The notes under the pieces: model-generated
What the model was told of the DNA's origin: nothing
Seen by the model: only the letters and a program-made list of their open reading frames with translations
Databases searched by the model: none
Part shown: piece by piece, positions 9,660-19,349 of the stretch
How positions within the stretch are numbered: position 1 is the first letter of the stretch
Layout of the letters: every line of letters starts with the position of its first letter
Program-made: the position numbers and the translations under genes
Assembly: GCA_021740085.1 (NCBI GenBank)
Contig: JAIPAL010000001.1
Location: forward strand, 124,001-188,000
Direction: 5' to 3'
Origin: Crocinitomicaceae bacterium
GTDB lineage: Bacteria > Bacteroidota > Bacteroidia > Flavobacteriales_D > Crocinitomicaceae
Length of the DNA stretch: 64,000 nt

Positions 9660-12026
9660 CTATCCAGAACACATTTCACAAGAATCTGGATTTTCGATTG
9701 AACAAGCAATAGCCGCCTTTTCTTCCAGACTAAGACTTTCACCTTCTGTAGTTTCTTCAGAAATAACCTGATCTACTGTAAACTTAATCGCGTCTGTTGC
9801 TGCTTTTGTTCGAAGGTAGTACATACCAGTTTTCAATCCCTTTTCCCAACCATAAAAATGCATAGATGTTAGCTTACCGAAGTTGGCGTTCTCCATAAAT
9901 ATATTGAGTGATTGACTTTGGCAAATGTAAGCTCCTCTATCTGCAGCGAGTTCAATAATCGCTTTTTGAGAAATCTCCCAAGCTGTTTTATATAAGTCTT
10001 TTATGTCTTGAGGTATTTCAGTAATGTTTTGAATAGACCCATTTGCAGCCATTATTTTGTGTCGCATATCTCTATTCCAAAGACCAGAACGAACCAAGTC
10101 TTTTAATAAATGACGATTCACAATAATAAACTCTCCTGACAAAACACGTCGTGTATAAATGTTAGACGTGTAAGGTTCAAAACACTCATTGTTACCAAGT
10201 ATTTGAGCCGTAGAAGCCGTTGGCATGGGTGCTAAAAGTAACGAGTTTCTTACGCCATGTTTTTTAACTTCTTCCTTAAGCTTGCTCCACTCCCATCTGT
10301 TAGAGGGAGTTACTCCCCACATGTCATATTGAAATACCCCTTGTGAAACGGGTGATCCAGCATATGTTTCATAAGTTCCAAACTCAATCGCTTGGTCTTT
10401 AGAGGCGGTCATTGCAGCAAAGTAGATTGTTTCAAAAATTTCTCTGTTTAAATTTCTGGCCTCCACTGATTCGAAAGGAAAGCCCATAAGAATGAACGTG
10501 TCAGCAAGACCTTGTACGCCTAAACCAATCGGGCGGTGGCGCATGTTAGACCTTCTCGCATCTTCAACAGGATAATAGTTTTCGTCAATAATACGATTTA
10601 AATTTACTGTCGCTTGATAGGTTACCTCAAATAATTTATTGTGGTCAAATGATTTATCTTCATTTACATATTTAGGCAACGCAAGTGATGCAAGATTACA
10701 TACCGCGATTTCGTCTGGCGCCGTGTATTCAATAATTTCAGTGCACAGATTGGAGGATTTAATAGTACCTAAGTTTTGTTGGTTGGATTTAGCATTTGCC
10801 GCATCTTTATATAACATATAAGGAGTTCCCGTTTCGATTTGAGATTCTAGAATTTTAAACCAAAGGTCCTGAGCCTTAATTGTTTTTCTACCTTTTCCTT
10901 CTTTTTCGTATTGTAGGTATAACTTCTCAAAAGCTTCGCTGTGAACATCAGAAAGTCCAGGACATTCGTGTGGGCACATTAAGGTCCAGTCGCCATTGTC
11001 TTTTACTCTTTTCATGAAAAGATCTGGAATCCAAAGTGCTAAAAATAAGTCTCGCGTTCTGTTTTCTTCTTTACCATGGTTTTTCTTTAAATCAAGAAAA
11101 TCAAATACGTCAGCATGCCAAGGTTCGATATACATAGCAAACGACCCTTTTCTTTTTCCTCCACCTTGATCAACGTAGCGAGCGGTGTCGTTGAAGACCC
11201 GCAACATTGGCACAATACCATTTGAAGTACCATTTGTCCCTTTGATATAAGAACCTGTCGCACGAATGTTGTGAATAGCTAAACCGATTCCTCCAGCCGA
11301 TTGAGAAATTTGTGCACAAGACTTTAAGGTGTCGTAAATCCCCTCAATACTATCTTCTTTCATTGTTAATAAAAAACAAGAAGACATTTGTGGCTTTGGA
11401 GTACCAGCATTAAACAAGGTTGGAGTTGCGTGGGTAAACCAACCTTCTGACATTAGATTATACGTTACTAAAGCTGCCGCCACATCTCTTTTATGAATAC
11501 CTAATGCAACACGCATAAGCATTTGTTGAGGGCGCTCAGCAATCCGCCCATTCAATTTCATTAAATAAGAACGAGTCAGTGTTTTAAACCCAAAATAATC
11601 ATATCGGAAATCTCTGTCATAAATAATACTAGAATCAAGCAATTCTTTATTATCCATGACTATCTGATAAACATCATCAGCTAGTAGTGCAGCAGGTAAG
11701 TTGGTTTTAGGATCTATATAAGTATATAAATCGTGCATTACATCTGAAAAGGTCTTTTTTGTTTCTTTATGAAGATTCGACACTGCGATTCTAGATGCAA
11801 GCAATGCGTAATCAGGATGGTCTATTGATTTACCGGCAGCAACTTCTGCTGCTAAATTATCTAAATCTATTGTCGTAACACCATCGTAAATACCCTCAAT
11901 AACTTTCATTGCTACGGCTTCAGGCGAAACTAATGGGTCAAGCCCGTAACACATTTTAACAATTCTTGCGGTAATTTTATCAAACTTTACCGTCTCTTTT
12001 TTTGTGTCTCTTTTTATTACGTACAT
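9660..12026 (-). CDS. nrdA: Class I ribonucleoside-diphosphate reductase, alpha subunit
   Basis: NrdA is the catalytic and allosteric subunit that reduces ribonucleotides to deoxyribonucleotides. The 788-residue protein has an N-terminal ATP-cone (about residues 1-95, beginning [18 protein letters not shown]), then the ten-stranded barrel. Active-site landmarks are visible: [11 protein letters not shown] with the first redox cysteine (about 217), NLCTEI with the catalytic cysteine loop (about 425), and [20 protein letters not shown] (about 610). The C-terminus ends CEMCSG, the flexible cysteine pair that re-reduces the active site. The ATP-cone suggests dATP feedback inhibition. It lies 21 bases downstream of nrdB in the same orientation. 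Confidence 0.97.
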   Translation of the reverse strand: MYVIKRDTKKETVKFDKITARIVKMCYGLDPLVSPEAVAMKVIEGIYDGVTTIDLDNLAAEVAAGKSIDHPDYALLASRIAVSNLHKETKKTFSDVMHDLYTYIDPKTNLPAALLADDVYQIVMDNKELLDSSIIYDRDFRYDYFGFKTLTRSYLMKLNGRIAERPQQMLMRVALGIHKRDVAAALVTYNLMSEGWFTHATPTLFNAGTPKPQMSSCFLLTMKEDSIEGIYDTLKSCAQISQSAGGIGLAIHNIRATGSYIKGTNGTSNGIVPMLRVFNDTARYVDQGGGKRKGSFAMYIEPWHADVFDFLDLKKNHGKEENRTRDLFLALWIPDLFMKRVKDNGDWTLMCPHECPGLSDVHSEAFEKLYLQYEKEGKGRKTIKAQDLWFKILESQIETGTPYMLYKDAANAKSNQQNLGTIKSSNLCTEIIEYTAPDEIAVCNLASLALPKYVNEDKSFDHNKLFEVTYQATVNLNRIIDENYYPVEDARRSNMRHRPIGLGVQGLADTFILMGFPFESVEARNLNREIFETIYFAAMTASKDQAIEFGTYETYAGSPVSQGVFQYDMWGVTPSNRWEWSKLKEEVKKHGVRNSLLLAPMPTASTAQILGNNECFEPYTSNIYTRRVLSGEFIIVNRHLLKDLVRSGLWNRDMRHKIMAANGSIQNITEIPQDIKDLYKTAWEISQKAIIELAADRGAYICQSQSLNIFMENANFGKLTSMHFYGWEKGLKTGMYYLRTKAATDAIKFTVDQVISEETTEGESLSLEEKAAIACSIENPDSCEMCSG

Positions 12027-12047
12027 AATTATTCTTACTAAATATAT

Positions 12048-13022
12048 TTAAAAATCTTCATTTAAGCTAAATGCCTGCTCTCCGTTATTGTTTAAAACCC
12101 CTGCTTTTTGATATTCACCAACGCGCTTTTCAAAGAAGTTAGCTTTTCCTTGAAGGGAAATCATTTCCATGAAATCAAATGGATTTGCGGTATTAAATAC
12201 GCGCGGGTTCCCTAGTTCAACCAACAAGCGATCCGCAACAAATTCAATATATTGCCCCATCAAATCACTGTTCATGCCAATAAGTTTTACGGGCAATGAA
12301 TCCGTTACAAATTCTTTTTCAATAGCAACGGCATCTATTATTATTTCCATTACTTTTTCCTTTGGAAGCTTTTCGACAAGGTGCTTTGTGTAAAGTAAGC
12401 AAGCAAAATCACAATGCAAGCCTTCGTCACGTGAAATCAATTCATTTGAAAAGGATAATCCAGGCATTAAACCTCTTTTTTTCAACCAAAAGATTGAACA
12501 AAACGAGCCAGAGAAGAAAATACCTTCTACTGCGGCAAATGCAACAAGTCTTTCAGCAAAAGACCCCTTGTCAATCCATCGCAATGCCCAATCAGCTTTT
12601 TTCTTCACGCAATCTAGTGTTTCTATGGCATTAAATAAATGGGCTTTTTCTGCGGTGCCTTTAATATAGGTATCAATTAATAACGAGTAGGTTTCTGAAT
12701 GTATATTCTCCGCCGCCAATTGAAAACCATAGAAAAACTTTGCTTCTGTATATTGTACCTCCGAAAGGAAGTTTTGAGCTAAATTTTCATTAACAATCCC
12801 ATCAGAAGCCGCAAAAAACGCCAAGACGTGCTTTATAAAATGTCGCTCATCGTCATTTAATTTACTATCCCAGTCAATAAGATCAGAAGATAAATCAATT
12901 TCTTCCGCCGTCCAAAAACTAGCCTCTGCTTTTTTATAGAAAGACCAAATGTCGTTGTGTTGAATAGGAAATAATACAAAGCGACTTGTATTTTCTTGCA
13001 GGATAGGTTCAATGTTATTCAT
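12048..13022 (-). CDS. nrdB: Class I ribonucleoside-diphosphate reductase, beta subunit
   Basis: NrdB is the small subunit whose metal cofactor supplies the radical to NrdA. The 324-residue ferritin-like protein shows metal-ligand motifs typical of R2 proteins: [29 protein letters not shown] (first ExxH, about residue 105) and [15 protein letters not shown] (second ExxH, about residue 200). The tyrosine in SETYSLL is a candidate for the radical site region, but I cannot decide from sequence alone between Fe-Fe and Mn-Fe cofactors. It is the first gene of a nrdB-nrdA operon. Upstream lies an unusually long gap with no gene, where expression control may sit. Confidence 0.95.
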   Translation of the reverse strand: MNNIEPILQENTSRFVLFPIQHNDIWSFYKKAEASFWTAEEIDLSSDLIDWDSKLNDDERHFIKHVLAFFAASDGIVNENLAQNFLSEVQYTEAKFFYGFQLAAENIHSETYSLLIDTYIKGTAEKAHLFNAIETLDCVKKKADWALRWIDKGSFAERLVAFAAVEGIFFSGSFCSIFWLKKRGLMPGLSFSNELISRDEGLHCDFACLLYTKHLVEKLPKEKVMEIIIDAVAIEKEFVTDSLPVKLIGMNSDLMGQYIEFVADRLLVELGNPRVFNTANPFDFMEMISLQGKANFFEKRVGEYQKAGVLNNNGEQAFSLNEDF

Positions 13023-13482
13023 AATGATATTTTAAAAAAAAAACCAAAATAATTTCCCAACATGCTTATCACATTGGGGATGTATAATTCAAAAAAGGGT
13101 TTTGTATCCTCTCGTTGTTGATTTCATTTACGCTTAATCTAGTAAATGTCCTTTAAACTTTGAGGCCTACAAATTTTATTATTTTTTTAATTAAAAGCAA
13201 TTAAAGAAATGAACATTTTCGTTGCATTATTAACAAGTTAACATGACACCCTTTGGTACACTAACCTTGCGAATTTTTAAACATTGAAATAAAGATATTC
13301 ACACTTTTATTTTTACTTTTTTAATAACTTTTTCTGTACTAAATAATAATAAATCTTATGTAGAATCATTATGGTATAAAATTAGAAAGAATTTGATTTT
13401 TTTACCGAGGTTATTCTTACCGGTTTTGAACAAGGTATTGTTTGTACTTAATAAAACCACCGACCATAAAAGGAATAAGCGA
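13023..13482. other. 460-base divergent intergenic region between nrdB and comF
   Basis: This very AT-rich stretch separates the divergent nrdBA and comF transcription units. I see no conserved ORF, no RNA gene, no clear NrdR-box pair and no cobalamin riboswitch-like core. On the plus strand TAACCTTG at 13262-13269 is a one-mismatch -7 box. The ORF track extends comF into this region from a TTG, but that extension is low-complexity and unsupported. Given the position, nrd regulatory sites are plausible here but not demonstrated. Confidence 0.4.
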
Positions 13483-14178
13483 ATGTTAAATTATTTTAAC
13501 CCCTTATTTTATTTAATTTTCCCTCCTTTATGTAGTCATTGTAAAAGAGAATTGTTAAGCAACGAAAGGTATATCTGTTGGTGCTGTGACTTAGAAATAC
13601 AAGCCACTTTTTTCGAATTACAAAGGAATCCATCCGCCCTCGATAAGTTGTTCTGGGGCAGGGTGAAGATTCACCAAACTTTTGCCTTGTTTTATTTTAA
13701 AAAAGAGTGCGTGTCACAAACAATTTTGCATGAAATAAAATACGGCCATAAAGGGGGGCTTGGTGTCGAAATGGGAAGAAAGATGGCACGGGTTATTACA
13801 GGGAATTATTCAACCAAAACAATTGATGCTCTTATTCCTGTACCGACCCATCATAGGAAGAAATTTAATAGGGGGTATAATCAAAGTGAAAAACTTGCTT
13901 TGGGCATTTCAGAGGTGACTAATATCCCAATTGATAAGAAATTCATATCTAAAAAGAATCATACAGAAAGTCAAACTAAAAAATCAAATGCTGAGCGATG
14001 GTTGAATGTTATCGGTGGATTTGGGCACGTTTCATCCAACAAGGGATATCAACACATTGCGATTGTTGACGATGTAATAACAACTGGAGCAACATTGGAG
14101 GCATTAATAAAAGAAATAAAGAAGCACAACCCCACTATTGAAATAAGTATTTTTGCTTTGGCAATGGCAAAGAAATGA
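13483..14178 (+). CDS. comF: ComF family phosphoribosyltransferase-like protein
   Basis: ComF-type proteins are associated with DNA uptake and combine a zinc finger with a type I phosphoribosyltransferase fold. I start the gene at ATG 13483 (231 residues, the family's usual size) rather than the TTG 90 bases upstream. The N-terminal region has CSHC followed by CWCC, a four-cysteine zinc-binding site, within the first 40 residues. The C-terminal half carries the PRPP loop IAIVDDVITTGATLEAL near residue 200 and PVPTHHRKKFNRGYNQ near 125, both hallmarks. Whether it acts in competence here is not shown by context: the next gene, which it overlaps by four bases, is an FAD oxidoreductase. Confidence 0.88.
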   Translation: MLNYFNPLFYLIFPPLCSHCKRELLSNERYICWCCDLEIQATFFELQRNPSALDKLFWGRVKIHQTFALFYFKKECVSQTILHEIKYGHKGGLGVEMGRKMARVITGNYSTKTIDALIPVPTHHRKKFNRGYNQSEKLALGISEVTNIPIDKKFISKKNHTESQTKKSNAERWLNVIGGFGHVSSNKGYQHIAIVDDVITTGATLEALIKEIKKHNPTIEISIFALAMAKK

Positions 14179-15227
14179 AAGCAATCGAAAAAAAGAAGTT
14201 CTTGATTATTGGAGGTGGATTAGCAGGGATAACTCTTAGCCATCGCTTACTTAATAGAAATCAGCAGGTAACTCTTATTGATGATGGCTTGAACGCTTCC
14301 ACAAAAATTGCTGCAGGAATGGTTAATCCTGTTGTTTTTAGGCGTACGACCTTATCATGGAGGGCGACCGAATTTTTGGCATATAGTTGGGACTTTTACA
14401 AAGCGTTAGAAAAACAATTAAACACCTCATTCGCTGAACCTCTAGTAATAAAAAGAATTTTTCCCACCTCAAATGAAAAAGAAGAGTGGAAAAAAAAACA
14501 GGGATTGCCGGATTATCAAGATCATTTGTTAAAAATAGATGCTTCTACCGAGGAACAGAATCATGGGATTGTACGAAGCGGTTATGTCGTTCATGCTGAA
14601 AAGTTTTACATTGAAAACCAAGTATATTTTGAAAAAACAGGGGTCTTACAAAAAGAAACGTTTGACAACAACTTGTTTTCTGCCTTAGAACTAAGTTATA
14701 GGGGAAAGAAGTATGATCATGTTGTCTTTTGTTGTGGATACAGGGTATCAGAAACACCTTTTTTTCAGAATTGTCAAGTAAAACCAACCAAGGGGCAAAC
14801 TTTAGTAATAAAACACAATGAGTTACCGGAAACAGCGTCCTTGCACTTAAAGTGTTTCGTTTTTCCAATGGGTAAAAAAACATTTAGAATTGGCGCCACA
14901 TACGAATGGGACAATCCTACTTTACATCCCACAGAGGAAGCCACAGCCACCTTGTTAGACCACCTTAGCCACATCACAAAAACGCCCCCTGAAATAGTGT
15001 CTCAACCCGTTGGTATTCGCCCAACAACGATGGACAGACGACCCGTATTAGGGAGCCACCCGACCTATAAAACGATACATATTTTTAATGGCTTGGGAGC
15101 AAAAGGCTACTTACTTGCACCAAAAATGGCGCAAGAAATGGTGGAATACTTATTAGATAATATTCCAATACCAAAGGATTATAACTTAATAAGGTATCAA
15201 ACCCCTGATGAATTAAATAGAAAATAA
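14175..15227 (+). CDS. FAD-dependent oxidoreductase, DadA/glycine oxidase-like
   Basis: The 350-residue protein begins with a clear dinucleotide-binding Rossmann motif (FLIIGGGLAGITLSHRLL, residues ~9-26), followed by an acidic end of strand 2 (VTLIDD). Further DAO-family features are AAGMVNPVVFRR near residue 50 and the C-terminal GIRPTTMDRRPVLG...FNGLGAKGYLLAP, which contacts FAD. The family oxidises amines such as amino acids or modified tRNA bases; substrate is not determinable here. It is translationally coupled to comF through an ATGA overlap. It has no visible membrane anchor or signal peptide and is probably cytoplasmic. Confidence 0.78.
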   Translation: MKAIEKKKFLIIGGGLAGITLSHRLLNRNQQVTLIDDGLNASTKIAAGMVNPVVFRRTTLSWRATEFLAYSWDFYKALEKQLNTSFAEPLVIKRIFPTSNEKEEWKKKQGLPDYQDHLLKIDASTEEQNHGIVRSGYVVHAEKFYIENQVYFEKTGVLQKETFDNNLFSALELSYRGKKYDHVVFCCGYRVSETPFFQNCQVKPTKGQTLVIKHNELPETASLHLKCFVFPMGKKTFRIGATYEWDNPTLHPTEEATATLLDHLSHITKTPPEIVSQPVGIRPTTMDRRPVLGSHPTYKTIHIFNGLGAKGYLLAPKMAQEMVEYLLDNIPIPKDYNLIRYQTPDELNRK

Positions 15228-15237
15228 CAAAATACCG

Positions 15238-15245
15238 TAACTTTG
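15238..15245 (+). promoter_or_regulatory. -7 box four bases before the dCMP deaminase start
   Basis: TAACTTTG is a perfect TAnnTTTG match. Only four bases separate it from the ATG at 15250, so transcription should start one or two bases before the start codon and the mRNA would be essentially leaderless. No -33 TTG is visible at the standard spacing. Confidence 0.55.
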
Positions 15246-15249
15246 CTAA

Positions 15250-15690
15250 ATGAATTTGGAAGAAACAAAAATGTTGCGGTACGATCGAGCTTATTTACGT
15301 TTAGCTAAAAACTGGGCGATGTTGTCGTATTGCGAACGTAAAAAAGTGGGCGCCATTATAGTGAAGGATGGTGTGATAATATCAGATGGATATAATGGAA
15401 CGCCAAGTGGATTTGATAATTTCTGCGAAACAACAAATGGAGAAACTCATTGGTACGTCCTTCATGCAGAAGCGAATGCCATTTTAAAAGTGGCAAAGTC
15501 TACGAATAATTGCAGTGGTGCCACGCTATACTTGACCCATTCTCCATGCAGGGATTGCAGCAAAATGGTACTACAAGCAGGAATAGTTCGCGTTGTCTTT
15601 ATCAATAAATATAAAGATCCTGCCGGCTTGGATTTTTTAAATAGTGCAGGGGTAGAAACGTTACAAATAGAAAATATAGATGAAATTTAA
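15250..15690 (+). CDS. Deoxycytidylate (dCMP) deaminase family protein
   Basis: The 146-residue protein belongs to the zinc-dependent cytidine/deoxycytidylate deaminase fold. It shows the catalytic HAEANAIL motif (His and Glu, about residue 75) and the zinc-binding SPCRDCSK motif (about residue 100). The strand GYNGTPSGFDNFCE near residue 40 is characteristic of the dCMP deaminase branch, which converts dCMP to dUMP for thymidylate synthesis. It probably acts in the cytoplasm. Its 3' end overlaps the next gene (S41 peptidase) by 11 bases, so the two are co-expressed, though no functional link is evident. Confidence 0.88.
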   Translation: MNLEETKMLRYDRAYLRLAKNWAMLSYCERKKVGAIIVKDGVIISDGYNGTPSGFDNFCETTNGETHWYVLHAEANAILKVAKSTNNCSGATLYLTHSPCRDCSKMVLQAGIVRVVFINKYKDPAGLDFLNSAGVETLQIENIDEI

Positions 15691-17275
15691 CCAAGAAAAC
15701 AAGCGATATCTCTTACCAATACTATTTGCGAGCACCCTCGTTTTAGGATTGATCATAGGCAGTAATTTAACTGGAGCCCAAAACCAAGGTCTTCTAGTAA
15801 ATAACGAACAGGTTCAAAAAATTAGTGATATTCTACAATTGCTGGACGCACGTTACGTCGATAAAATAGACAAGGATAAAATTTTTGAGGAAACAATCTC
15901 AGGAATGCTTCACAAACTAGATCCTCACAGCAATTATATTTCGAAGAAAGAAATGGAATCGGTTTCGGAATCTATCGATGGTAAATTTGGTGGTATAGGA
16001 ATCCGTTTTCAAATTATTAGAGATACCGTTTGTGTTACGAATGTTATTGACGGTTCGCCCTCTCAAGCAGTTGGCATTAAAGCGGGTGACAGAATAATAA
16101 AAATAAACAAAAAACCATTTACGGGTAAAAAAACAACAAATGACAAGGTTCTTTCCAATCTAAAAGGCGAGGTGGGAACAACGGTTTCTGTCACTATTTT
16201 GCGAAATAAAAAAGAATATCCATTCACGATAATTCGCGGAGAAATCCCCTTAAAAACGGTGTTTGGAATTTACATGATAGACAAAGAAACCGGTTACATT
16301 GGTATCGATCAGTTTTCAATTCCAACAGCAGACGAATTTCACGAAGCCGCTCTAAAATTAAAAGGCCAAGGAATGAAAAAGTTAATTTTAGATTTACGGA
16401 ATAATGGAGGTGGTGTGCTTCAATCGTCCACAATGATCGCAGATGAGTTTTTGTCGAAAGGTTTGGTAATGCTAAAAACAAAAGGCAGAAAGGAGAAGGA
16501 AAAAACATATTATGCAACGGCTGGTGGGATTTTAGAAAATATGTCAGCGGTTGTTTTAGTAAACGCCTACTCTGCATCAGCAAGCGAGATTTTGGCAGGA
16601 GCATTACAAGACAATGACCGGGCAATAATCGTTGGAAGAAGAACCTTTGGAAAGGGCTTGGTGCAAGAAGATAGCCCGCTAAGGGACGGAAGTAATGTTC
16701 GTATTACTGTTGCACGGTATTATACGCCTTCAGGAAGGTGTATTCAAAAACCATATAATGGAAATTACGAGGATTATTTAAAAGACGAGTCTAGAATCGA
16801 AAGAGGCGAATTGTATCATTTAGACAGCTCACTCTATGTTGATTCCTTGAAGTTTAAAACCATAGGGGGACGAACGGTTTATGGCGGCGGGGGAATAACG
16901 CCAGATATTTTTGTGCCATACGACACAACGGAAAGCAGTTATTACTTAACAGAGTTATTACTTAGCGGCGCTTTTCAGTCCTTTGCATTTGATTTCGTCG
17001 AAAAGAAAAGAGGTGGTTGGGCAGGCCCACAAGCTTTTTGTGAGCAATTTGTTGTAAAAGAGGCGACTCTTCAAGGGTTTGTTAACTATGCAACGAAATC
17101 ATTGAATGTGAAACCAGACGCAGCGGGCTTTAAGCGGAGCAAAGGATTTATCATGAATAATTTAAAAGCCGAAATCGCAAGGCAGTTGTATTCCGAAGAA
17201 GGTTATTATCGCGTAGCGAACACGAAGGATATAGAATTAAAAAGAGCAATGGAACAGTTACGAAAAATGAAATAA
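15680..17275 (+). CDS. C-terminal processing peptidase, S41 family (CtpA/Prc-like)
   Basis: This is a periplasmic, membrane-anchored serine protease that trims or degrades envelope proteins from their C-termini. The 531-residue protein has an N-terminal signal anchor (about residues 10-30), a PDZ domain (about 95-180, with GIGIRFQI and GSPSQAVGIKAGDRI), and an S41 catalytic domain. The nucleophile lies in NAYSASASEILAGALQDN (about residue 300) and the general-base lysine in GRRTFGKGLVQ (about 325). A C-terminal extension of about 130 residues follows, as in other Bacteroidota members. It overlaps the dCMP deaminase gene by 11 bases and precedes the TPR membrane protein by 26. Confidence 0.92.
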   Translation: MKFNQENKRYLLPILFASTLVLGLIIGSNLTGAQNQGLLVNNEQVQKISDILQLLDARYVDKIDKDKIFEETISGMLHKLDPHSNYISKKEMESVSESIDGKFGGIGIRFQIIRDTVCVTNVIDGSPSQAVGIKAGDRIIKINKKPFTGKKTTNDKVLSNLKGEVGTTVSVTILRNKKEYPFTIIRGEIPLKTVFGIYMIDKETGYIGIDQFSIPTADEFHEAALKLKGQGMKKLILDLRNNGGGVLQSSTMIADEFLSKGLVMLKTKGRKEKEKTYYATAGGILENMSAVVLVNAYSASASEILAGALQDNDRAIIVGRRTFGKGLVQEDSPLRDGSNVRITVARYYTPSGRCIQKPYNGNYEDYLKDESRIERGELYHLDSSLYVDSLKFKTIGGRTVYGGGGITPDIFVPYDTTESSYYLTELLLSGAFQSFAFDFVEKKRGGWAGPQAFCEQFVVKEATLQGFVNYATKSLNVKPDAAGFKRSKGFIMNNLKAEIARQLYSEEGYYRVANTKDIELKRAMEQLRKMK

Positions 17276-17301
17276 GAATCATTTCATAATTATCAAGTCA
17301 G

Positions 17302-19284
17302 ATGAATAAAAAAACATCAAAAAAAAGCGTCCCTTCGCAGAAAGTTATTCCAACTTCTAAAAAGGGAATATGGATTCCTTTACTTGTTATCATTATTGCC
17401 ATACTATGTTGTTATTCCCCTTCCTTTTCTGATGAAAAAGAGTTTACAAATTGGGATGACACAGGATACGTTACGAACCAATCCTTGATTCAATCATTTG
17501 ATTCCGAAAAAGTCGACTCGCTTTTTAATACTTCCACACAGGTAATGTTAAATTATCATCCTTTAACGATGTTGACATTAGCATATAATTATAGCAAAAC
17601 AGAGTTAGATATTTCTTCTTACATGCAATGGAATTTGGCCTTGCACATTTTAAATGCTCTATTGGTGTTTTTATTCATCTATTATTTATCACAAAAAAAC
17701 TTATTAATCGCCTTTTTTACGTCACTTTGGTTTGGAATACATCCCATGCACGTAGAAAGTGTCGCGTGGATTTCTGAACGAAAAGATGTATTATACACCT
17801 TCTTTTTTTTATTGACTTTACTTTCTTATCAATACTATCTGAATGCTAAAAAAGTATGGATACTTTTCTTAGTGTTTATTTTGTTTATAGCTTCTTGTTT
17901 AAGTAAAGCGATGGCAGTTCCCTTGCCCATCGTTCTACTACTTCTAGATTATTATTATGATAGAAAGTTTAATTTTCGAAGTATAATTGAGAAAGTGCCC
18001 TTTTTTCTAGTGGCTCTTTTTATTGGTGGATTGGCTTGGAAGATTCAAGGACAAGGAGCGATTGCAAAAGAGGGAGTTTTTACCATTGTCCAGCAAGTTA
18101 TGTTTGCGAGCTATGGTTTTATTATGTATTGGTTTAAATTGTTCGTACCATTAGATTTATCTGCTTTTTACCCTTATCCGGCCATTGGTCCTGAGAATCA
18201 ACTACCTGTAATTTTTTACTTGGCTCCTCTCCTTGTTTCCGTCCTTGTTTTAGCTCCCGTTGTTTTTTTATGGCGAAAAAAATCACCCCTCTTAAAACCC
18301 GTTGTTTTCGGGATGGGATTCTTTGTTGTTATGGTCGCTTTGGTATTGCAGTTTATTTCTGTAGGCTCCGCAATTATGGCTGATCGCTACACCTATATTC
18401 CATACATTGGAGCTTTCTTTTTGCTTTTGAGTGCGTTAGTACACCTAAAAGTACATTTGAAGTATAAGGCCATTTCGTATACTGTTTTAGGTATATTCAC
18501 TTGTTTTTTAGCCAAACAATGTTATGACAGGGTTCCAATTTGGACCAACTCTGAAACGCTTTGGTCGGACGTTATTTCTAAGTATCCATTTGTTATTGAC
18601 CAGCAAGGCAATAAAGTAAAAATTATAAAAAATGGGGTGGAGGTTGCCTATAAGAATAGAGGTAACTATTATCGTGAGCACAATCAAATGAAATTAGCGT
18701 TCAATGACTATAATACCTTGGTGATGGCAAGGGTAAAAGAACCATTGATATACAGCAATATGGCCAACATGTATGCTTTAGAAGCGAAGTTTGATAAAGC
18801 GATGGAGATGTATGGAATGGCAATTGAGAGAAACAACTCCAACTATGAAACCTATTTAAATAGAGGAATTACCTATTCTAAAATGGGTAATCGAAGCGCT
18901 TCGATTACCGACTTTCGTAAAGCGAACCAATTACTACCAAACAATTATCAAATCATGAGTAATTTAGCGTCAGAACTGCTAAATAACAAGCAATTTGAAG
19001 AGGCAATTAAGTTGTCAGAAAAGTTAATGAAACTTTCCCCTTCAGGATTCGAAGGATATTTTTACCGGGGAACAGCATTGATCAACCAAAAGAAATATCC
19101 GGAGGGCATTAAAGACCTATTGAAATCAGAATCCATCAACCCTACTTATTCCTTTACGAATTTTAATTTATCGGTGGCTTACAGTCTTATCAACGACCGC
19201 AACAAGGCTCTTTTTTACGCTGAAAAAGCAAAAAGCCAAGGATATCCTGTTACAGCGGAATATCTTAATTCATTAAAACAATAA
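17302..19284 (+). CDS. TMTC-like multi-pass membrane protein with C-terminal TPR repeats
   Basis: The 660-residue protein has a basic, lysine-rich N-terminus, about ten membrane helices (residues ~25-405) and a C-terminal TPR solenoid (about 440-650, with units such as YSNMANMYALEAKFDKAMEMYG and LNRGITYSKMGNRSASITDF). The membrane half shows FTNWDDTGYV soon after the first helix and HPMHVESVAWISERKDVLY. Both are characteristic of the GT-C glycosyltransferase relatives that include the eukaryotic TMTC O-mannosyltransferases. This suggests a polyprenyl-phosphate sugar-dependent transferase acting on exported proteins, but the activity is inferred. A candidate donor-making enzyme (polyprenol-phosphate mannose synthase) is encoded at 53.6 kb. 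It follows the S41 peptidase by 26 bases. Confidence 0.72.
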   Translation: MNKKTSKKSVPSQKVIPTSKKGIWIPLLVIIIAILCCYSPSFSDEKEFTNWDDTGYVTNQSLIQSFDSEKVDSLFNTSTQVMLNYHPLTMLTLAYNYSKTELDISSYMQWNLALHILNALLVFLFIYYLSQKNLLIAFFTSLWFGIHPMHVESVAWISERKDVLYTFFFLLTLLSYQYYLNAKKVWILFLVFILFIASCLSKAMAVPLPIVLLLLDYYYDRKFNFRSIIEKVPFFLVALFIGGLAWKIQGQGAIAKEGVFTIVQQVMFASYGFIMYWFKLFVPLDLSAFYPYPAIGPENQLPVIFYLAPLLVSVLVLAPVVFLWRKKSPLLKPVVFGMGFFVVMVALVLQFISVGSAIMADRYTYIPYIGAFFLLLSALVHLKVHLKYKAISYTVLGIFTCFLAKQCYDRVPIWTNSETLWSDVISKYPFVIDQQGNKVKIIKNGVEVAYKNRGNYYREHNQMKLAFNDYNTLVMARVKEPLIYSNMANMYALEAKFDKAMEMYGMAIERNNSNYETYLNRGITYSKMGNRSASITDFRKANQLLPNNYQIMSNLASELLNNKQFEEAIKLSEKLMKLSPSGFEGYFYRGTALINQKKYPEGIKDLLKSESINPTYSFTNFNLSVAYSLINDRNKALFYAEKAKSQGYPVTAEYLNSLKQ

Positions 19285-19349
19285 TATTTATAAAGAATAC
19301 TTATTTTTAACCCCGAAACATTGGATGGCGTGGCCTCTACAAACGTATT

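Noticed and set aside
13023-13200. Cobalamin riboswitch upstream of nrdB
   Set aside because: Some Bacteroidota nrd operons have one, but I see no B12-box core or the paired stems needed.
13393-13482. ORF-track N-terminal extension of comF from a TTG
   Set aside because: The extension is AT-rich, lacks family similarity, and ComF proteins normally begin just before the zinc finger, which fits ATG 13483.
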